NCBI GenBank assembly: GCA_002360495.1
Contig: DEQO01000096.1
Coordinates: forward strand, 1 to 7,199
From: Flavobacteriales bacterium UBA3364
GTDB lineage: Bacteria; Bacteroidota; Bacteroidia; Flavobacteriales_F; PHOS-HE28
Reading direction: 5' to 3'
DNA length: 7,199 nucleotides
In this document: one piece after another, positions 1 to 5,591 of the stretch
Layout of the letters: each line of letters opens with the position of its first letter
How positions within the stretch are numbered: the first letter of the stretch is position 1
The notes under the pieces: generated by a model
The model's input: only the letters and a program-made list of their open reading frames with translations
Databases searched by the model: none
Told to the model about the DNA's origin: nothing
Position numbers and translations under genes: made by a program

Positions 1-1
1 G

Positions 2-1054
2 GATGTCGATGCGGGCATTGGTTCGGGCATCGCTCGGCCCGGCTTCTTGATCCCGATAAGTGTTTCGGTGGAGAACCTCACTCCTGATCCAACGGGCACC
101 ATCACCGTGACGTTGAATGTGGATCCGCTGTTCAGTGTGGTAAGCACGGAACCGGCCGGAATTGTCGTGGGCAACACCATCACTTGGACCGCTCCGGAGT
201 TCGAGATCAACAACGCCTTTGGCACAGGCTACGCGCGCGCTTGGGTACAGGTGCCGCCGGATGTGCTGCTCATCGGCACCAGCGTGAGCCACGATGTTTC
301 GGTGACCACATCGAATACGGACGCGAACATGTCGAACAACACGGCATCGATCGCCCAAGTGATCACGGGCAGCTATGACCCCAACGATAAGACCGCACGG
401 ACTACCAACGGGAGCAGCACGATCTGGACCATCGACGAGGATGAATGGATCGATTACCTGATCCGTTTCCAGAACACGGGTACGGATACCGCCTTCAACG
501 TGGTGATCACCGATACACTCCCCAGCACACTCGACCCATCGACCATCGAATGGGATCTTGCTTCGCATAGCCATCTGCGCTACTTGGAGGGCCAGGGCAT
601 TGTCCGGTTCGTGTTCCCGAACATCCTACTACCCGACAGCAACGTGAACGAACCCTTTAGCCACGGCTTCGTGTCATTCCGCATTCGACCGCACCTGCCA
701 CTGTTTCCCGGCACCGTGATCGAGAACGCAGCCAACATCTACTTCGACTATAACCCGCCGGTGATCACTGAGCCGAGCGTGCTGGTGGCGGAGTTCAGTA
801 CGGGGGTGCTAGCGCAAGAACAAGAGGTAATGCGCTTGGTTCCGAATCCAGTGAGCGATGAATTGCGCATCAGTGCGAACAGCAACATCGCCTCGTTGCG
901 CGTGATCGCAGCCGATGGGAGGGAGGTGCTCACGCGATCGGTGCGCACAGCGAACGCGAGCATCGCCGTTGATCGACTCCAGGCAGGCGCGTATCTGCTC
1001 ATCGCCACATTCACCGATGGAACCGAGGCGCGCGAGCGCTTCATCAAGAACTGA
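2..1054 (+). CDS. T9SS type A sorting domain protein, 5'-truncated (paralog 1)
   Basis: This is the 3' part (350 codons) of a large exported protein whose beginning lies left of the window. The frame is open from base 2, and its first residues (SGIARPGF) match the internal S-G-x-ARPGF motif of the downstream paralogs, so the TTG at 47 is not the start. In fragment numbering it holds the end of a DUF11-like beta-sandwich with VQVPPDV (about 10-120), a DUF7619-like module from GSYDPNDK (123-130) to EFSTG (264-268), and a T9SS type A sorting tail (about 276-350) with the PNP motif at 281-283, DGREV in the middle and a basic end (RERFIKN). In known T9SS cargo this tail directs passage through the outer membrane and is then removed. 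The fragment has no cysteine. Its tail is nearly the same as that of paralog 3. Ligand and role are unknown; surface adhesion or structure is inferred. Confidence 0.93.
   Translation, partial: DVDAGIGSGIARPGFLIPISVSVENLTPDPTGTITVTLNVDPLFSVVSTEPAGIVVGNTITWTAPEFEINNAFGTGYARAWVQVPPDVLLIGTSVSHDVSVTTSNTDANMSNNTASIAQVITGSYDPNDKTARTTNGSSTIWTIDEDEWIDYLIRFQNTGTDTAFNVVITDTLPSTLDPSTIEWDLASHSHLRYLEGQGIVRFVFPNILLPDSNVNEPFSHGFVSFRIRPHLPLFPGTVIENAANIYFDYNPPVITEPSVLVAEFSTGVLAQEQEVMRLVPNPVSDELRISANSNIASLRVIAADGREVLTRSVRTANASIAVDRLQAGAYLLIATFTDGTEARERFIKN
971..1047 (+). repeat. Sorting-tail 3' block shared with gene 3 (copy in gene 1)
   Basis: Bases 971-1000 (30 bases) and 1010-1047 (38 bases) are identical to 5503-5532 and 5542-5579, separated by a short stretch with a few differences. 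The block encodes the last strands of the T9SS tail. Gene 2 does not carry it at its own 3' end. Confidence 0.88.
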
Positions 1055-1058
1055 CACC

Positions 1059-3296
1059 ATGCGTTTCGGGAAAGCACGAACAGTGATCGCAGTGTTGGGC
1101 TGCGCCCTGGCACTGAACGCTCAAGCCCTCACCGTTTGGCTCACGCCCCATCACGAGTATTGTGGCAACGCCAATGGTTGGATCCAGTGCGAAGTGAGCG
1201 GAGGAGTGCCGCCGTACACGTTCGCGTGGAGCACCGCCGAGACCACCGAGGACATCTACGGCCTGGCCGCAGGCACCTATTCCGTGACAGTCACGGACTT
1301 CGTCGGAACCGAAGCCACCCAACAGGCCACGGTGCTGGCCTACTCGGCATTCCCGCTTTGGCAGAGCCTTGGCCAGCGCGCATTCTGCCTGAATGAGATC
1401 GGTGAACCCATGGTGCACGCCGTGGTTGACAACACCGGCCTTACGGAGTACTTCCTCAACGAAGGAATTCCGACACCGCAATTCCCATTGACCTATGATG
1501 GCGTATTGGCCGAGGATTTCAACGATGGCTTTTGGACGAGCACGTTGATCATGGCCAATAACATCGCTGGCTATACCTATCAGGTTACCTACACGGATGC
1601 CTCAGGATGCCCGGGCACCGTTGAGCTGCGCAACGGCTATGAGGCGCAATGGCCTGTACTGTCCGTCCTGGATGTTCAGGGCGCATGCTCGTCCGGTAAT
1701 AATGGTTCCATACAGCTGGCAATGACCGCTGAAGGCAATAACCAGGTCACGGACCTTGAGCTGCGACGCGCCGATCATTCATTGGTGTCAGGGATCGTGG
1801 TCGGATATGATGCAATGCAGCATCAGTTCACCTCGCTTCAACCTGGTGACTATTGGCTGGTGCAGCGGATCCGTTGGCTGGGCAACTCATTCAATGGCGC
1901 GTACCTACGAGGTCTGTGCGGCGACTCCATCATGGTCAACGTTCCGGACTTGGGCGCGGCCTGCGGAAATGTGAACGGCACGGTGTACATGGACTACAAC
2001 GAGGACTGCATCATGGGCGGTGGAACCGAGACCCGTGTTCCCGGCGCACTGCTGGAATTCCAGCCGGGTCCCTATTACGCCACAGCGAATACCAGCGGCG
2101 CGTACAGCATCAACTTGCCGAGCGGCGCGTACACCATGCAGCAGATCGCAACGGGCATCGCGCAGAGCTGCCCGCCACCGCCTGCAGCGGTGAATGTGAG
2201 CGGGATACAGACGATCAACGTGGGCGACACCGCGCTCGTTCCGCTGGACGCTCAAGTAGCACTTGCCAATGGTCCGGCGCGGCCGGGCTTCGAGCTGCAC
2301 TATGCGATCGCGCAATCGAACCTCACGCCCGCTTCCACGGGCAACACGAGCACGGTCTTCACCTTCGATCCCACGCTCTCGCTCATCAGCGCCAGCCCCG
2401 CACCGAGCAGCAGCACCAGCAGCACGCTCACCTGGGACCAGGCGGCGCTGGGTGCATTCGGGCAACGGTCGATCCAAGTGCGCCTGCAGGTACCGCCGGA
2501 TGTCGGGCTCATAGGCACGGTGCTCGATGCCTCGGTCACCTTGAGCTGCGCGAACACGGACGCCGACCTGGCCAATAACAGCGCGGGGTCTTCTGTGACA
2601 GTCACCGGTAGCTACGACCCCAACGACAAGCGGGCGCAGACCAGCTCTCGCTCGAGCCAGGAGTTGTACTACATCGATGAGGACGAATGGATCGACTACA
2701 CGGTCCGCTTCCAGAACACCGGCACGGACACCGCGTTCACCGTGATCATCACCGATACGCTGCCATCGACGCTGGATCCGGCGAGCATCAGCTGGGGAGC
2801 AAGCTCGCATGCGCACACACGCGCGCTCATCGGTCAAGGCTTACTCAAGTTCATCTTCCCGAACATCCTGCTGCCTGACAGCAACGTGAACGAGCCCCTG
2901 AGCCACGGTTTCGTCTCGTTCCGCATCCGTCCGCGGTTGCCGTTGGTTTCAGGAACGCAGATCGAGAACATCGCCAACATCTACTTCGACTTCAACCCGC
3001 CGGTGATCACCGAGCCGAGCGTGCTGGTGGCGGAGTTCAGCACAGGGGCGAGCGAGCAGATCGAAGGCGCTGTGCAGGTGTGGCCCAATCCGTTCATTGA
3101 TCACCTCCGCATCAGGGCACCAGAAGCCATCACGTACGTTCGTGTGATCGCCATGGATGGCCGGGAGGTGTTGCGTTCAAACCACAACAGTGCCGAGGTC
3201 ATGCTCGTGTCCTCACGACTTACCCCAGGCTGTTACCTCATCGAAGTCCGAGGAACCACTGGTAAGATCGCCCGCACTTCCATTTTCAAACAATAG
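1059..3296 (+). CDS. SprB-repeat / DUF7619-like T9SS-exported protein (paralog 2)
   Basis: Complete, 745 aa. The ATG at 1059 is chosen because it starts a signal peptide (1-23, ending AQA) and sits 4 bases after the previous stop; an in-frame ATG at 915 would add a charged leader lying wholly inside gene 1. Order: SprB-like repeat (about 24-93, with GGVPPY, AGTYSVTVTD); a poorly recognised segment ending in TDASGCPGT (GCPG at 183-186); a third SprB-like unit from C210 to about 290; an SdrD-B-like segment (about 302-371) with DYNEDC at 312-317; a DUF11-like domain from GPARPGF (405) with LQVPPDV; a DUF7619-like module from GSYDPNDK (517-524) to EFSTG (659-663); and a T9SS type A tail (about 670-745, PNP 676-678). 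Its tail differs clearly from those of paralogs 1 and 3 and has an unusual Cys725. No enzyme motif is visible. Probably a surface or secreted structural or adhesive protein (inference). Confidence 0.93.
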   Translation: MRFGKARTVIAVLGCALALNAQALTVWLTPHHEYCGNANGWIQCEVSGGVPPYTFAWSTAETTEDIYGLAAGTYSVTVTDFVGTEATQQATVLAYSAFPLWQSLGQRAFCLNEIGEPMVHAVVDNTGLTEYFLNEGIPTPQFPLTYDGVLAEDFNDGFWTSTLIMANNIAGYTYQVTYTDASGCPGTVELRNGYEAQWPVLSVLDVQGACSSGNNGSIQLAMTAEGNNQVTDLELRRADHSLVSGIVVGYDAMQHQFTSLQPGDYWLVQRIRWLGNSFNGAYLRGLCGDSIMVNVPDLGAACGNVNGTVYMDYNEDCIMGGGTETRVPGALLEFQPGPYYATANTSGAYSINLPSGAYTMQQIATGIAQSCPPPPAAVNVSGIQTINVGDTALVPLDAQVALANGPARPGFELHYAIAQSNLTPASTGNTSTVFTFDPTLSLISASPAPSSSTSSTLTWDQAALGAFGQRSIQVRLQVPPDVGLIGTVLDASVTLSCANTDADLANNSAGSSVTVTGSYDPNDKRAQTSSRSSQELYYIDEDEWIDYTVRFQNTGTDTAFTVIITDTLPSTLDPASISWGASSHAHTRALIGQGLLKFIFPNILLPDSNVNEPLSHGFVSFRIRPRLPLVSGTQIENIANIYFDFNPPVITEPSVLVAEFSTGASEQIEGAVQVWPNPFIDHLRIRAPEAITYVRVIAMDGREVLRSNHNSAEVMLVSSRLTPGCYLIEVRGTTGKIARTSIFKQ
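2406..2426 (+). repeat. Short AGC-rich run coding a Ser/Thr linker
   Basis: Six of the seven codons differ from AGC by no more than one base or are AGC, giving SSSTSST in a loop of the DUF11-like domain of gene 2. Genes 3 and 4 have unrelated residues at this position (TTVNGNE in gene 3). It may have grown by slippage. Confidence 0.5.
2960..3027 (+). repeat. 68-base tract identical to 5250-5317 (copy in gene 2)
   Basis: Read base by base, this tract encoding IENIANIYFDFNPPVITEPS and the next residues is identical to the copy in gene 3, including third codon positions. After one mismatch (T3028 against A5318) another 15 bases are identical. The matching stretch of gene 1 is similar but carries several silent and non-silent differences. 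Confidence 0.9.
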
Positions 3297-3303
3297 AATT
3301 GCC

Positions 3304-5586
3304 ATGAACCGAACGTGCATCCTGCTCCTGGCGGTTCTTAGCAGCGCAACGGCAAGCGCCATCACTGTCAGTGTGCAGGTGACCCATGCCGCCGTGTGCA
3401 TGTACGGCGGGCGGATCCAAGGCACCATCCAAGGTGGCATCCCTCCATTCGAGGTGCAATTGAGCACAGGGCAAGTGCTCATGGGTTCTTCCGTCAACTT
3501 TGTTTTCGAGGATGTTCCAGCAGGCGCTCACACGATCACCGTAACGGATGCCATGTCCGACTTGGCCACGGACAATTTCCAGATCGCTTCGTACAGCAGC
3601 TTCCCAGGTCCCAGTTTCGCTTTCCCGCTACCGCAGTGCAATGGAGGTACGGTCACCGCATTGGTCCTCAACTGGCAAGGCATCTACCCGGATATGGGGT
3701 ATGGCTCTATCCCGGGCATGGCACCACTGAGTTTCACGGGTCCTTTTCAATCCGTGCAACAGGCCTATCCGGATTGCTGGGGGGGCGACTATCTGGTGGA
3801 GTTCACGGGTACACCCGGCTCACAGCAGACCATGGGCTATACGGATGCGAATGGTTGTCCAGGCACGTTGACCACCAATATCCCATTCGCTACGAGCATG
3901 CCCGATGCGATGCTCCTGGACCTGACGGGCTCATGCAGCAATACCGGGACCGGTACGGTTACCGCAGCGACCATGGGTGGCGCTCCATTTGAATCGCGCG
4001 TGAGGATCATCCTGTACCGCGACAATGGAACCCTCTTCCATGCTGTCTGCCCTGCCATGAGCGGGCCTGCAAGCAACACGAGCGATTTCAACCTGGAGCA
4101 CACCTTCACTGGATTGACAGCAGGCGGATATTACCTGCGGGTCCAAGCAGAGCATACCAGTTATCCTGCTGCCAATTGGGGCCAAGTGGCATGGCCTTCT
4201 GATTGTGTTGCGGATTTCCCATTCACCATCCCTGACCTTGGTCCGTGCGCTGTTGTTGCCGGCACAGCGTATGTGGACAACAATCTGAATTGCACCTTCC
4301 AGCAGGGTAGCGAGACGCGTGTTCCTGACGCCATCATACAGGTCACGCCAGGTCCCCATTTCGCCACTACGAGATCGAACGGCACCTACACCGTGGCATT
4401 GCCGGCGAGCGGTGTCTATACGATGACCTTGGACCACCCGGCCGTGGAAGAACACTGCGTGAACGCGCCCATTCCATTCAATGCTACGCTCGGGAACACG
4501 ACCACGCAGAATATCGCCACACTGCCCACCGTACCCCTTGATGTATCCCTGTCGATGAACAGTGGAGCAGCGCGTCCCGGCTTCCAACTGACGCACGGGA
4601 TGCTGGTGAAGAACCTCACTCCGGCTTCGAGCGGCACCACCACCTTGTCGTTGACCTTCGATCCGGCACTCTCATACATCAATGCGACTCCGGCACCCAC
4701 CACAGTGAACGGCAACGAGCTCACCTGGGTGCAGGGTTCCATGTCCGGCTGGAGCGTGCGCAATTATGCCGTGCAGTTACAGGTGCCACCTGATGTGGGG
4801 TTGCTGGGCACGCAGTTGCTGATGCAGGGATCGGTCACCACAACAGAGGCGGATGGCGATCCGACCAATAATTCAGGCACGTACGCCGTAACGGTCACGG
4901 GCAGCTACGATCCCAATGACAAGCTGGCCATGACCAGTACGGGCAACTCCGCCATGTGGACGATCGGAGAGGATGAGTGGATAGACTACACCATCCGCTT
5001 CCAGAACACCGGTACGGATACGGCTTTCCATGTGGTGATCCGCGATACGTTGCGCACGGACCTGGACCCCGCAACATTGGTGATGGGCGCGGCTTCACAT
5101 GCCTACAATTGGCGGATGGAGGGGCCGGGGATCCTGAAGGTCTTCTTCCCCAACATCCTGCTGCCGGACAGCAATGTGAACGAGCCATTGAGCCACGGCT
5201 TCGTCTCGTTCCGCATCCGCCCGCACCAACCGGTAGCGCCGGGCACAGTGATCGAGAACATCGCCAACATCTACTTCGACTTCAACCCGCCGGTGATCAC
5301 CGAGCCGAGCGTGCTGGAGGCGGAGTTCAGCACCGGGGTTCAGGAGCGGTCGCAAGATGCCATTCGCATGATGCCGAACCCGGTCAATGATGAGCTGCGC
5401 ATCAGCTCGAACAGCGGCATCGCATCCTTGCGCATTATCGCGGCGGATGGGAGGGAGGTGCTCGCGCGAACGGTGCGCGCAGCGAACACGAGCATCGCCG
5501 TGGATCGACTCCAGGCAGGCGCGTATCTGCTCCATGCCACGTTCACCGATGGAACCGAGGCGCGCGAGCGCTTCATCAAACACTGA
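3304..5586 (+). CDS. SprB-like / DUF7619-like T9SS-exported protein (paralog 3)
   Basis: Complete, 760 aa, 7 bases after gene 2. The ATG at 3304 begins a clean signal peptide (1-19, ending ASA); the in-frame ATG at 3157 would overlap gene 2 and bury the signal peptide. Order: degenerate SprB-like repeat (20 to about 92, with GGIPPF and TVTD at 79-82); a segment ending in TDANGCPGT (GCPG 184-187); a SprB-like unit from C211 with TAGGYYLRV; an SdrD-B-like segment (about 315-385) with DNNLNC at 325-330; a DUF11-like domain from SGAARPGF (420) with LQVPPDV; a DUF7619-like module from GSYDPNDK (533-540) to EFSTG (674-678); and a T9SS type A tail (about 687-760, PNP 691-693, ending RERFIKH). The 3' DUF7619-like DNA is in places identical to gene 2, while the tail DNA is nearly gene 1's. 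Cys158 and Cys249 are particular to this paralog. Export is well supported; the exact function is unknown. Confidence 0.93.
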   Translation: MNRTCILLLAVLSSATASAITVSVQVTHAAVCMYGGRIQGTIQGGIPPFEVQLSTGQVLMGSSVNFVFEDVPAGAHTITVTDAMSDLATDNFQIASYSSFPGPSFAFPLPQCNGGTVTALVLNWQGIYPDMGYGSIPGMAPLSFTGPFQSVQQAYPDCWGGDYLVEFTGTPGSQQTMGYTDANGCPGTLTTNIPFATSMPDAMLLDLTGSCSNTGTGTVTAATMGGAPFESRVRIILYRDNGTLFHAVCPAMSGPASNTSDFNLEHTFTGLTAGGYYLRVQAEHTSYPAANWGQVAWPSDCVADFPFTIPDLGPCAVVAGTAYVDNNLNCTFQQGSETRVPDAIIQVTPGPHFATTRSNGTYTVALPASGVYTMTLDHPAVEEHCVNAPIPFNATLGNTTTQNIATLPTVPLDVSLSMNSGAARPGFQLTHGMLVKNLTPASSGTTTLSLTFDPALSYINATPAPTTVNGNELTWVQGSMSGWSVRNYAVQLQVPPDVGLLGTQLLMQGSVTTTEADGDPTNNSGTYAVTVTGSYDPNDKLAMTSTGNSAMWTIGEDEWIDYTIRFQNTGTDTAFHVVIRDTLRTDLDPATLVMGAASHAYNWRMEGPGILKVFFPNILLPDSNVNEPLSHGFVSFRIRPHQPVAPGTVIENIANIYFDFNPPVITEPSVLEAEFSTGVQERSQDAIRMMPNPVNDELRISSNSGIASLRIIAADGREVLARTVRAANTSIAVDRLQAGAYLLHATFTDGTEARERFIKH
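5250..5317 (+). repeat. 68-base tract identical to 2960-3027 (copy in gene 3)
   Basis: This is the second copy of the tract at the end of the DUF7619-like module. Identity at silent positions, while the flanks differ, points to a recent shared origin or to copying between the genes rather than to protein constraint alone. Confidence 0.9.
5503..5579 (+). repeat. Sorting-tail 3' block shared with gene 1 (copy in gene 3)
   Basis: This is the second copy of the tail block. It ends seven bases before the end of the stop codon, and the junction into gene 4 still resembles the gene 1 to gene 2 junction (a short gap directly before the next ATG). Confidence 0.88.
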
Positions 5587-5591
5587 TCATC

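Noticed and set aside
47..49. TTG as the start of gene 1
   Set aside because: The frame is open back to base 2, and the residues before it (ARPGF) are conserved inside the paralogs, so it is an internal Leu codon of a truncated gene.
915..1058. In-frame upstream ATG extending gene 2
   Set aside because: The extension lies inside gene 1, is Arg/Ser-rich and would bury the signal peptide that begins at 1059.
1059..1127. Lipoprotein signal at Cys15 of gene 2
   Set aside because: VLGC is a poor lipobox, the AQA cleavage site is better, and the paralogs have no cysteine at this place.
1905..2837. Long minus-strand open frame (310 codons)
   Set aside because: It lies opposite gene 2, is rich in Arg and Ala, and has no recognisable domain; it is what high-GC coding DNA gives by chance on the other strand.
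3157..3303. In-frame upstream ATG extending gene 3
   Set aside because: It overlaps the end of gene 2 in another frame and would hide the signal peptide starting at 3304.
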